Below are positions 54,835 to 62,869 of a stretch of DNA of 64,000 nt, piece after piece. Each line of letters begins with the position of its first letter. The stretch's first letter is position 1. This DNA comes from Klebsiella quasivariicola (GTDB taxonomy: Bacteria > Pseudomonadota > Gammaproteobacteria > Enterobacterales > Enterobacteriaceae). Under the pieces are notes generated by a model, which made no database searches, was not told the origin of the DNA, and saw only the letters and a program-made list of their open reading frames with translations. The stretch spans positions 3,720,001 to 3,784,000 of the forward strand of contig NZ_CP022823.1 of assembly GCF_002269255.1 (NCBI RefSeq), in the 5' to 3' direction. A program made the position numbers and the translations under genes.

Positions 54835-55317
54835 ATGTCAGAAAATCAGATTCTGGCCTTTTATTTTATCGGCGTACTGAAAGTCGCGGTCTGGCGCTGG
54901 ATTAAACGCGTGGATGAGGAAGGTGAGCTCGCCCGTGACCATATCGGCCCTATCGCCCAGGAGGTTATCAAGATTTATGAGCATTATTGCGGCGAAGGTT
55001 CGTGGCGTCAATGTGGCGTCTTCGGTTACGACGAATGGGCAGAACAGCCGGAGGAGTGGCAGGATATCCCGGCCCGCGAGGAAATCACCGAAACCGATGG
55101 AGACGGAAAAACCCGCGTTATCCAGGAGGCGGCGGCCGCAACCCGCATTCTCACTCGGGAATATCGCGCTGCCGGTAGTGAGTATAAGCTTCGCAAGGAC
55201 GAACTCCTGTGGGCGGTAACTCAAGCGACGCGCATCGTCAATGACAGGGCGTTGAAGGCCGCTGGTATTAATCTCCCTCAAGCGCCCGATGAAATATCAC
55301 ATTATATTAAAGGTTAG
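54835..55317 (+). CDS. Orphan plus-strand phage gene of unknown function
   Basis: A 160-residue ORF reading against the surrounding phage genes. It begins [20 protein letters not shown], has an acidic middle ([20 protein letters not shown]) and a helical, charged C-terminal half. There is no signal peptide. The reverse-strand frame over the same span is low in complexity and less protein-like, so the plus frame is favoured. The ribosome site is weak. It lies convergent to the tailspike operon, a usual site for lysogenic-conversion genes, but I recognise no family. Confidence 0.6.
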
Positions 55318-55349
55318 GAAAACCCGTCATGTTATATCTAGCGGTTTTT

Positions 55350-55544
55350 TTAAGTTGATCTAATAAACGGCCACTCCGGGTCAATGTCGATACTGTAGTC
55401 AGTTGGTGCAATATCGACATTGATTGTCCGCGGGTCGCCATAGGTAAATGCATATAGCCCGTTATCACCCTCGACGTAATATCCTGCGACAAACGGAGTG
55501 TTTCCGTTTTCAACGTCGTAGCCAATAGATTCAAAAATTCTCAT
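55350..55544 (-). CDS. Small phage protein after the tailspike
   Basis: A 64-residue acidic protein (MRIFESIGYDVENGNTPFVAGYY...) with many Tyr and Asp residues and no membrane segment. Its ATG overlaps the tailspike stop by 4 nt (ATGA), so it is translated with it, and may be a tailspike chaperone or accessory protein; this is inferred from position only. Confidence 0.65.
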   Translation of the reverse strand: MRIFESIGYDVENGNTPFVAGYYVEGDNGLYAFTYGDPRTINVDIAPTDYSIDIDPEWPFIRST

Positions 55545-57637
55545 AAATTGGTCACCTTCGCTTTATCGACATACAGAGAGCCGGCAGACATGCCGCTGAG
55601 CGTGATTTTTATCACCATAAACTCTGCCCACTCAGGTGTATACGACCTCAGCAATTGCTGGTCTACGCGCACCCAGTCTGCCAGGGTTGCAGCATCAAGA
55701 GTGCGCGTTGGGCCGACCTGCTCATCCCTGCCGGTAATGGGCGTTCCGTACTGATTTTGATACTGGGTCGTAGCGTAATAGAACTCTACAAAAATTTGCC
55801 CCGCCAACGCAGCCCCTTTCAGGTACAGCGCATACTGACTGAGCGATCCTGGTGCAGCCTTAACCCTGAGTTTAATTTCCGACAGTGAGCCAACACCGAA
55901 ACTTTTCGCCACCTTCATGGATTTTGTGCCAGAAAGTGAGGTATCAGTGGAAACTGTCAAATTGAGGTTATAGCCCGCAGTACGGCTTTTTATTTCGGCC
56001 ATATCCTGGGTGATATACCAGTCCATAATCGTCGGACGCGTATACAGCGGGTCAGATAACGTATTCTGCCTGTCAGATTTTAACATAGGTACCAGCGTAT
56101 TCCCGCCACCACCAATAGTCGTAATGCCGCGGGTGATAAATGGACCAGACCCGTCGTTAATTTCATAGTTTCCGGCGGGGAGAACCAGATTCATCAGGTT
56201 GACGTCCGTCAGTTTAACCCCGTTAGTGTTGGCCCCACACCTGAAAATAGTCGGCGCTGACGCTGGCAAAGGGGCTGAAAACCCGAGAATCTCCCCGCCA
56301 CTGACAACAATTTCAGCCCGCTCAGATGAGGCTGTTTCAAACGGTATCCCGGTCAGTTTATTTGACGCGTTGTTAACCTCAATGTGGCACTCTGAAAACT
56401 CAATTCGTCCGCCATTGGTGACAGCGATTCGCCCCATATAATCGAGACTGCAATTAACGAACCGAATGGCACCATTAGGGTTATCATTCCTGACCCCGAC
56501 ACCTGACGAGGTGCTAAGCAGGCTGTCGGTGTACCCAATACCCTCGCCATAGTTTGAATATCCCGACGGCATCCAGACGTGATTCACACAGCGATTAATA
56601 GCGCGGCCGATGTGCTTGATGATGTATGCGTTTTGACCGTAGGTATCACCTATCCCAAACTCCTGCGCGGTAATACCCAGCGTCATAAACCCGGCCCCCT
56701 GACCCTCTGGGCTATGGAATACGTTGAACGCAACATTGCTGTTACGTCCGGGGCCGATAGCGGTAAATCCAGCCTGTTTAACGGTAAACAAATTAGCGAG
56801 ATTATTAATATCTGATTTTTTGCTGTTAAAAATGCGCATGAAATAGTTGCCCTGAGCGTCAGGGATGCCCTGCGCATCAATCACGACATTCCCGCCTTCA
56901 CCAACAATTGACGCATAGGTAATATCAATATCCGTTTTCGCGTCATTCCATGATGCGAAATTTCGCGCAAGCCTGATTTCAGCCGGCCGCTGCAGGTCAT
57001 TATTAATATGTTCTATAGCCTGCAATAATTCATAACGAGAATAGACCCTAATATACGCATCGCGCAGGTAGTCTCCCACCGTAGAGGAGCGGCCCAGCAC
57101 GCTGCGAAATGCCAACAAATCTGCTCCCATCCCCTCTTCGCCTGAACCCAGGTTTTGGCGAAGCGTATCGCCATCCATCAGCACGAAATGAGTGACGTCG
57201 TTTGCGAAGCTGGCCGCTGTAGTGCCGGTAGTTGTAAAACCGACATCAGTAGCAGCATTGAGACGGTAATACTGGTTATCATACCGGATATACTGGTTAC
57301 GGGCGCCAAACTGGAACGGTCCGTCTTCATAGTCGCCGAGAAATACGTAACCGGAGCTATCAAGAAAAGCCTGGAATCGGTTTTCCTTATCGACCTGGGA
57401 TACATCAAAAGTGGCTTCCTGCTCGACTATCTGGGTGGAAAAACGGGACTCAAAGTCACTCAGTTTTACAGTAAACGCAGACTCCAGTCCGAACCATGAC
57501 ATACGGCTACGACCGAGCCGATCACTCCAGAAAGAGGATGTAATATCATTCAGGGCAAGGTCCAGATTCTGAGCGTTATCAAAAACGTTGCGCATGTCTG
57601 CCGACGGGACCGGATCCCGCGTTAAATAAAATGGCAT
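55541..57637 (-). CDS. Tailspike, possible capsule depolymerase
   Basis: A 698-residue tailspike. Residues 1-60 (PFYLTRDPVPSADMRNVF, NAQNLDLALNDITSSFW) are a virion-attachment segment of the kind found in Klebsiella phage spikes. Residues about 190-500 have the periodic short-strand text of a parallel beta-helix (RIEFSECHIEV, GAIRFVNCSL, VKLTDVNLMNL). Residues about 540-698 look like a beta-sandwich carbohydrate-binding or trimerisation domain. Such proteins often cleave a specific capsule. Catalytic residues cannot be assigned by eye, so depolymerase activity is a hypothesis. Confidence 0.8.
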   Translation of the reverse strand: MPFYLTRDPVPSADMRNVFDNAQNLDLALNDITSSFWSDRLGRSRMSWFGLESAFTVKLSDFESRFSTQIVEQEATFDVSQVDKENRFQAFLDSSGYVFLGDYEDGPFQFGARNQYIRYDNQYYRLNAATDVGFTTTGTTAASFANDVTHFVLMDGDTLRQNLGSGEEGMGADLLAFRSVLGRSSTVGDYLRDAYIRVYSRYELLQAIEHINNDLQRPAEIRLARNFASWNDAKTDIDITYASIVGEGGNVVIDAQGIPDAQGNYFMRIFNSKKSDINNLANLFTVKQAGFTAIGPGRNSNVAFNVFHSPEGQGAGFMTLGITAQEFGIGDTYGQNAYIIKHIGRAINRCVNHVWMPSGYSNYGEGIGYTDSLLSTSSGVGVRNDNPNGAIRFVNCSLDYMGRIAVTNGGRIEFSECHIEVNNASNKLTGIPFETASSERAEIVVSGGEILGFSAPLPASAPTIFRCGANTNGVKLTDVNLMNLVLPAGNYEINDGSGPFITRGITTIGGGGNTLVPMLKSDRQNTLSDPLYTRPTIMDWYITQDMAEIKSRTAGYNLNLTVSTDTSLSGTKSMKVAKSFGVGSLSEIKLRVKAAPGSLSQYALYLKGAALAGQIFVEFYYATTQYQNQYGTPITGRDEQVGPTRTLDAATLADWVRVDQQLLRSYTPEWAEFMVIKITLSGMSAGSLYVDKAKVTNL

Positions 57638-57660
57638 AGGGGTATTACCTCAGAAACAAA

Positions 57661-58239
57661 TCAGGCAGGAATTTCAGGCCAGGCGATATCGGGAGCGGTA
57701 GCTGTATCAATGCGGCTCAAAGCAACACGGTATTTTTTCCACTCAGTCAGTTGCATGACTTCTTCGTCGGTCTGGATACCAAGCTCTACAGCGTCGTTTA
57801 GAGGGGCTATTTTTGCGTTTGCCTCTCGCATCAACTCGGTTAACAGCTCAATAGCGCTGCTCACTTCAGCCTGGTGTTTAGCCTCCGGGTCACTAATCCA
57901 ACCATCGCCATTCCATTTTTGGTAGCTGTCAGTGGGTGCTATTGCCGTCACATCATCTGGCAGGGCGCCGAGTTCTGAAATCTCAACAGGCTCTCCAGAT
58001 ATGGTGCTGTATACGATTTTTCCGCGATGGTCCTCGAAAATAGACCACAGGCCCGCAGCGGTATTAAAAACCGCCGTTTCTCCTGTGGCTGTTTCGGGTG
58101 GTGAACTTTGAGTGCTGAAGGCAGGCAAGCCGGTATGAGGCGGGATCGACAATTCTTCAACGCCCACCAGCTCCCCCGTATCGTCGCTGATATGATAAAC
58201 GGTTACCACCTGAGGTTTGTCAGACATTTCAAAAGACAT
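57661..58239 (-). CDS. Tail fibre assembly protein
   Basis: A 192-residue protein whose C-terminal half (REANAKIAPLNDAVELGIQTDEE, WKKYRVALSRIDTATAPDIAWP) matches the caudovirus tail fibre assembly (Tfa) family, chaperones that fold and sometimes remain on fibre tips. The start overlaps the collar-fibre stop by 1 nt (TAATG). It is followed after 23 nt by the tailspike. Confidence 0.85.
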   Translation of the reverse strand: MSFEMSDKPQVVTVYHISDDTGELVGVEELSIPPHTGLPAFSTQSSPPETATGETAVFNTAAGLWSIFEDHRGKIVYSTISGEPVEISELGALPDDVTAIAPTDSYQKWNGDGWISDPEAKHQAEVSSAIELLTELMREANAKIAPLNDAVELGIQTDEEVMQLTEWKKYRVALSRIDTATAPDIAWPEIPA

Positions 58240-59024
58240 TATGCGAGCCTCACGATGTAGTTAAATGCGATGTTTTTGACGGTGTTTTCTGCGTTACCAG
58301 CAGCATCGACAGTAATGATGTGCGAGTGAGCGCCAAGAGCCAGGGTATGCGTGTGCGCGCCGGCAGTAGAGGTTGTGCCAAAGTTATTGCCGCTGTTGCT
58401 GCCAACTTCCTGATCGCTACCGCCCTGCTTCTGCATTGCCGATCCCCACGTGTGGTTGTGGTCCCCGTTGCTGCTTGTCGTTTTGGTACCGAGATCGGTC
58501 GATGTGGCCGACGCTGTGTGTGAGTGTGATTTAACGCCATCCTGTTCCTGAGACAGCACCGCACGCCCGGTGGCCGGCTTCCCCTTAATGGTCCAGCCTC
58601 GCATGTCTGGAATGACACCTGACGGGTAAGCTGTAGCCAGTAACGGGTATGCCGTAAGGCTGAATGCCTGCCCCTGCATGAAAGCGAAATTACCATCTGC
58701 CGGCAAAATGTCAGAGGGCCATGGTATGGGGGTGCCAACTGGCAGAGCGCTCCGCGCAACCGTGTTAACTGAACTGATCAGCAGAGATACCAGTTTTGCT
58801 GTATCTCCATCATCAAGCACATCCTCTTCGGTTGTCTCAGCCATGAACTGAGCTAAGACGCTCGCCATCACCGTCCCCTGGCGCAGGGCTTTATTAATCT
58901 GTGCAGACCGGGCCAGCCCCGCTGTAAATCCTGTAGAAAGGGCTATCAAACCTTCCCATTCCGTCTGAGATGTCACATTTGAGCCAGATGCGATGGCAAA
59001 CGGTTTAAAGTTATTAACTGGCAT
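58239..59024 (-). CDS. Tail fibre with phage collar domain
   Basis: A 261-residue short fibre. It has an N-terminal attachment region, a tail-collar domain around residues 95-150 (VGTPIPWPSDILPADGNFAFM, PLLATAYPSGVIPDMRGW), and a C-terminal tip rich in His-x-His (SHSH, HNHTW, HTHTLALGAHSH). Similar motifs bind iron in T4 gp37-type needles. The start at 59024 overlaps the upstream stop as ATGA. Confidence 0.88.
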   Translation of the reverse strand: MPVNNFKPFAIASGSNVTSQTEWEGLIALSTGFTAGLARSAQINKALRQGTVMASVLAQFMAETTEEDVLDDGDTAKLVSLLISSVNTVARSALPVGTPIPWPSDILPADGNFAFMQGQAFSLTAYPLLATAYPSGVIPDMRGWTIKGKPATGRAVLSQEQDGVKSHSHTASATSTDLGTKTTSSNGDHNHTWGSAMQKQGGSDQEVGSNSGNNFGTTSTAGAHTHTLALGAHSHIITVDAAGNAENTVKNIAFNYIVRLA

Positions 59025-59797
59025 CAGAAGTTTTCTCCCCATGCGCCGGACTCAAAGCCAGCGATATAGTCATTTTCGACATCAAATCCAAAGAATTTAT
59101 ATCCATTAGAGGGCATAACTGTTTCCCTGACTCTTACCCCGGCGGCCTTTACGGTAAGAAGGCCTGCACGCACAACAAAAACAAACTCAGCCGGGAGTTT
59201 ATCTATTGGGTTAATGTCATATCGCGATGGCGTGTAATCATCAGGAAGAGAAATAAAAGGACCACGGTTCATTCCAGAATCAAATATCAACCGGTCTGTT
59301 ACAGACATTAAATATTCAGAATCAATGACGATGAGCACTGAGATAGTCATATCCTGATTATCGAGGATGATCATTTTAATCCCAGTACCAGAAAGCGCTG
59401 TTTCCAGAATGTCAGGCAGCGTTCCGTTCTGACCATTCCAGTTATTAATCCCTACTCTGGCCTTTAACACGACCCGATATACGTCATCGCTCAGGTAGGT
59501 TAATGCATCAGAAGACTGGTACGGACCAAGCCAGATCCCCTGATCCCAGCCAACTCGCTCTTTGTCCCATTCAAGGAAAACACCAGATATCGGCGCGGCA
59601 ACAGTTCGGGCTACACCAATCCATTTACCAAGAATATCAAGTTGTGCCCCTACGCCAGTATCTATATCGAACGCAGAGATAAGACCGGACACTGAACCAG
59701 ACACATCAATTAGCGGCCTTGTCGACAGATCAACATGTTTTACAAATTTTGGTTTTCCTGCATGGTAGTTGGAAATAAGATCGGTGTATTTGCTCAT
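59024..59797 (-). CDS. DUF2612 baseplate-associated protein
   Basis: A 257-residue protein of the phage tail-module DUF2612 family. It has SGLISAFDIDTGVGAQLDILGKWIGVAR, the usual join to the baseplate, and a C-terminal domain that likely receives the fibre. It overlaps the baseplate J stop by 4 nt and the collar fibre start by 4 nt, so it works in the wedge-to-fibre connection; the exact role is inferred. Confidence 0.8.
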   Translation of the reverse strand: MSKYTDLISNYHAGKPKFVKHVDLSTRPLIDVSGSVSGLISAFDIDTGVGAQLDILGKWIGVARTVAAPISGVFLEWDKERVGWDQGIWLGPYQSSDALTYLSDDVYRVVLKARVGINNWNGQNGTLPDILETALSGTGIKMIILDNQDMTISVLIVIDSEYLMSVTDRLIFDSGMNRGPFISLPDDYTPSRYDINPIDKLPAEFVFVVRAGLLTVKAAGVRVRETVMPSNGYKFFGFDVENDYIAGFESGAWGENF

Positions 59798-60993
59798 GCT
59801 GTCACCGTTATCTCTATATTCTCCACGCTACATGAAACGGCCTCGTCATATACGACTGTGACATTAGCTGCTGCGACAGACTCAGCCGACCGACCTATTA
59901 ACAGCTCCATAATGTCGTAATATCGCGCATTCCCTCCACTGACTACGCCGAGGTTCGCCGGGGAATAAACCCGGCTCAGCAGCACACCATCACCAATAGC
60001 GAGAGAGTTAATGTACGAAGCCACAGCGGCTTTCATTTCATCGCCAATGTCTGAGGTGTAGCCAGTTAACGCCTTCAGGGTAATTGACACATATACCGGA
60101 ACATCTACCGGGCGAGAGAAACGAATGGTATAAGGATTTCCATACTTATCTGTGACTACCACGGCCGTCGTGCCGTAGGTGGATACTCCCTGCCCCTTCA
60201 CGCTTCGGATGGTACTGGCAATTTCTGTTGCATCCCCACCCTCAACGACAGCAGAAATAGAGTGCTCTGGTAACCCGTTAGCGTCCGTAATCTCGGTATC
60301 ATTCTCAAACAGCTTGTGACGGGTTACGCCTTCAACGTTAGCAATTGCACCATCTACCGCGTCAAACGGCGTGAGAGAGGCCAGCGCGACGCTTTGCGCC
60401 TGCCTTACGCGTAGCTGCGCATCCATCTCAGCAGCGACACCTACCGTGGCCGCCAGAGGGTTAGTCACCGAAGACCATCCACGCGTCGGCGTGTTGATGC
60501 CATTTACCGACCCCGCCACCGCAGCTACGGCGCCAGCATTCGCACACGTGGCCGTCGCCACCACGGTACCATCAGAGCCAATCACTACCGTCGCCGGCAG
60601 ATTCCACACCACACTGTTTGTGTCGCGTACCGAACCATTTGTGATGGTCGTGCCGATAGTGCCGGTCAGCAGTAGATCGACCGTCGAATTAGTCGCTGCA
60701 CGCCGGGTAATGCCGTTAATTTTGACGTTGCTCGTCAGTGCATCTGACAGGGCCGTCGCCGGCGAGAACGAACGGTAAACCGAAATGGCTGTGTTGTTCG
60801 CGTCATGAATGGCCAGAGCCACCAGCGCCACCATCTGGCCGTCCTTGCTGTCAGGATCGAGATAGGCATCACTGCTATAAATCTGCTGGAAATAGCCGGT
60901 GATAGTATCCAGCACGGTCTGATAGTCTGGCGCACTTATCCCCTCAGCGGTTACCGTTGCCGATAAGCCGAGTGTATCGAGGTCCAAAGACAT
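59794..60993 (-). CDS. Baseplate J-like protein
   Basis: A 399-residue baseplate wedge protein of the J/gp47 family. It has the PDYQTVLDTITGYFQQIY start, VWNLPATVVI, RVRQAQSVALASLTPFDAVDGAIANVEGV and a long beta-rich C-terminus. The start overlaps the gp25-like stop by 1 nt (TAATG). A conserved component of contractile tails. Confidence 0.9.
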   Translation of the reverse strand: MSLDLDTLGLSATVTAEGISAPDYQTVLDTITGYFQQIYSSDAYLDPDSKDGQMVALVALAIHDANNTAISVYRSFSPATALSDALTSNVKINGITRRAATNSTVDLLLTGTIGTTITNGSVRDTNSVVWNLPATVVIGSDGTVVATATCANAGAVAAVAGSVNGINTPTRGWSSVTNPLAATVGVAAEMDAQLRVRQAQSVALASLTPFDAVDGAIANVEGVTRHKLFENDTEITDANGLPEHSISAVVEGGDATEIASTIRSVKGQGVSTYGTTAVVVTDKYGNPYTIRFSRPVDVPVYVSITLKALTGYTSDIGDEMKAAVASYINSLAIGDGVLLSRVYSPANLGVVSGGNARYYDIMELLIGRSAESVAAANVTVVYDEAVSCSVENIEITVTA

Positions 60994-61346
60994 TACGCCT
61001 CCGAGGTTACTGTGGTTGTCCCGTAGAGGGTTTCTACCGTTGCTGTGAACGTTACACGGCGCGTACGCCCATCAACTTCGGTATTAAATTCGGTGATAGA
61101 GCTGACGCCCTGCGTTTCCAGGATGCGGCGTCGGATAGCCAGGTTATAGGTATCGGGCTTTTGCTTACCCAGTACCGACTGAATCCAGGGTGTTCCCTCT
61201 GTGGTATCGAGGAACCACTGACCGTACCAGAGTAAAAATCGCGTTTTAATGGCCTGCGCGACAGCCTCAGGGGAATTAACCAGCCAGGTATCATCACCCT
61301 GACCGAAGGTGTAATCCCCGTCATCATCTTCTCGACGGTAGCGCAT
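60993..61346 (-). CDS. gp25-like baseplate wedge protein
   Basis: A 117-residue protein (WLVNSPEAVAQAIKTRFLLWYGQWFLDTTEGTPW, NLAIRRRILETQGV) of the gp25/W lysozyme-like fold family, which starts sheath assembly in contractile tails. Both ends overlap neighbours by 1 nt. Confidence 0.85.
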   Translation of the reverse strand: MRYRREDDDGDYTFGQGDDTWLVNSPEAVAQAIKTRFLLWYGQWFLDTTEGTPWIQSVLGKQKPDTYNLAIRRRILETQGVSSITEFNTEVDGRTRRVTFTATVETLYGTTTVTSEA

Positions 61347-62101
61347 TACTCAGGCCCTCCTGTGCTGTCGTTGCCATGTTCAACCCCTCCATGCGTGTGC
61401 GTCATCAGGCTCTTACCGCCAGCGGTCACGTCGTTAGTTACGGTGACCGGGCCGTGCATCGTCGCGGTGCCTCCGCTATCACCCATACCTTGCGACAGGT
61501 TGCCGTTGATCGTCACGTTGCCATTAAGAATGATTTCAGGGGATGTTATTTCCGTTCCGCCGTCGGCGCTGGCCGTCAATTTACCAGGCGTTTTAACGGT
61601 GACGTCATGACCTGCAGCCACCTCAATAAATGCTGCCCCGTCATCGGTACGCAGCTGCACGGCCGTAGTGCTGATGCCGCCGATTTTCTTCGCCTGCGAC
61701 TGCGGACCAACAATACAGAAGGCATCAGACAAATCGTGCATTCGCCCGTCTACCGGCTCCTGTATGCCCCCGCTCTGCCACCAGAAATCAATGCAGCGGT
61801 CGGCAAAAATCACCAGGCATTCATCACCTTCTTTAACGGGAAAAGTCAGCGTACAGCCACCACCGCGAGGGAAGACGACAGGAACGTCCACCAGCAGCGG
61901 GTAATCCTTCGTGCTTTTGTTGCCGTCGTTATCTCGTTCGACGTAGCGGATTGCCGGCTGAACAACAGCAGTGACGGCATCAGGATCAAATGACTGGATG
62001 ATGCCGGGTAGCGCAACACGCATTTGCTCGCCGATCACCTTCCGTTCAGACGCCAGAACCTCCGCCAGCGCACCACTGCGGGTTTTGTCAGATACAGCCA
62101 T
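61346..62101 (-). CDS. Gp138-like baseplate spike (membrane-puncturing protein)
   Basis: A 251-residue spike. It has an N-terminal OB-like domain (MRVALPGIIQSFDPDAVTAVVQPAIRYV, CTLTFPVKEGDECLVIFADRCIDFWW) typical of Gp138 or baseplate V spikes, then a beta-repeat shaft (ITSPEIILNGNVTINGNLSQGMGDSGG) and tip (LMTHTHGGVEHGN) with His residues. The start at 62101 has GGAG eight nt upstream. It follows two inserted small secreted-protein genes and a terminator. Confidence 0.85.
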   Translation of the reverse strand: MAVSDKTRSGALAEVLASERKVIGEQMRVALPGIIQSFDPDAVTAVVQPAIRYVERDNDGNKSTKDYPLLVDVPVVFPRGGGCTLTFPVKEGDECLVIFADRCIDFWWQSGGIQEPVDGRMHDLSDAFCIVGPQSQAKKIGGISTTAVQLRTDDGAAFIEVAAGHDVTVKTPGKLTASADGGTEITSPEIILNGNVTINGNLSQGMGDSGGTATMHGPVTVTNDVTAGGKSLMTHTHGGVEHGNDSTGGPE

Positions 62102-62120
62102 TTGCTTTACTCCGGGCATT

Positions 62121-62141
62121 AAAAACCCGCCGAAGCGGGTT
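62121..62141 (-). terminator. Terminator within the tail operon, after the secreted proteins
   Basis: Minus-strand stem AACCCGC / GCGGGTT with TTCG tetraloop, followed by a short T-run (TTTAAT). It overlaps the stop of the 127-residue secreted protein and lies 20 nt before the spike start. It implies that the secreted-protein genes form their own transcription unit or that the tail operon uses antitermination. Confidence 0.7.
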
Positions 62142-62523
62142 ATTTTTTAAGCTTGCATTTTTCAGTGGTGCCGTCACCTCTTGGTAGATTATCGGCATCA
62201 AGAGTGCGCTTTTGCAGTGTCATTGTTTTGTGAACTGTATTGAATACGAGGAAATGATGCACGTGAATGCCTCCGTTCTGCCCCCATTCATCAAACTCAA
62301 AAATAACGGCATTTTCGTCATCTTCATAAGGATTTGAAAATCCCTTTGTATCGCTCATCAGTACGCCATTTTTAATAGCTGCATGCTGATAATTCACGCT
62401 CTCATATAATATGTAATCATCTTTACCACAAATTATATTTATTGGCGGTCCGGATACCCCTGAGGCAAAAGTAAAAAAGGGCAAGCTTAAAAGTAAAGGA
62501 GCTAAAAATTTAACATACCCCAT
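62140..62523 (-). CDS. Secreted phage-borne protein, two-cysteine type (127 aa)
   Basis: A 127-residue protein with signal peptide MGYVKFLAPLLLSLPFFTFA cut near ASG-VSG. The mature part has only two Cys, Cys32 in IICGKDDY and Cys123 in TEKCKLKK, likely a disulfide joining the ends. No family recognised. The gene is more AT-rich than the tail genes around it. It starts 2 nt after the stop of the 113-residue gene and is ended by the hairpin at 62121. It looks like a lysogenic-conversion (moron) gene. Confidence 0.7.
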   Translation of the reverse strand: MGYVKFLAPLLLSLPFFTFASGVSGPPINIICGKDDYILYESVNYQHAAIKNGVLMSDTKGFSNPYEDDENAVIFEFDEWGQNGGIHVHHFLVFNTVHKTMTLQKRTLDADNLPRGDGTTEKCKLKK

Positions 62524-62525
62524 AA

Positions 62526-62867
62526 TTAGTTAGACACCTTTTTGCAAGGGAAGGACCCGATAACTTTCGGTGCATCCATGTTATTTTGTAGAAGTTGAAC
62601 GTTCAAAAATCGAGATTCAGAGCCAGGTCGATGAATGTACTGAAACCCGTAGTTATTCCCGTCTTTGGCGGGCATCAGGCCCATGTCGATCTTTATCCCA
62701 TCACTACCTAAGTTTGTGATTTTTTGAGATGTCACTCGCTCACCATTGATAACGTCCATTTCGCCTAGGTTTGCCACTACAGTGTATGGTCCGCAGTATG
62801 CGGTATATCCGTTTGCAAGGGCTCCAAAGGAAATGAATAAACCTATAATTATGGCGAAAGTTTTCAA
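62526..62867 (-). CDS. Secreted phage-borne protein, two-cysteine type (113 aa)
   Basis: A 113-residue protein with signal peptide MKTFAIIIGLFISFGALAN cut near LAN-GY. The mature part has two Cys, Cys25 in AYCGPY and Cys108 in SFPCKK, the same end-to-end layout as the following gene. It starts at TTG 62867 with GGGGG a few nt upstream, right after the tail hub stop; no ATG start is available near the signal peptide. AT-rich relative to neighbours. Function unknown. Confidence 0.65.
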   Translation of the reverse strand: MKTFAIIIGLFISFGALANGYTAYCGPYTVVANLGEMDVINGERVTSQKITNLGSDGIKIDMGLMPAKDGNNYGFQYIHRPGSESRFLNVQLLQNNMDAPKVIGSFPCKKVSN

Positions 62868-62869
62868 TG

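Noticed and set aside
61376..61993. 205-codon plus-strand frame in the baseplate spike gene
   Set aside because: Antisense to a spike gene with good domain evidence and overlapping operon starts.
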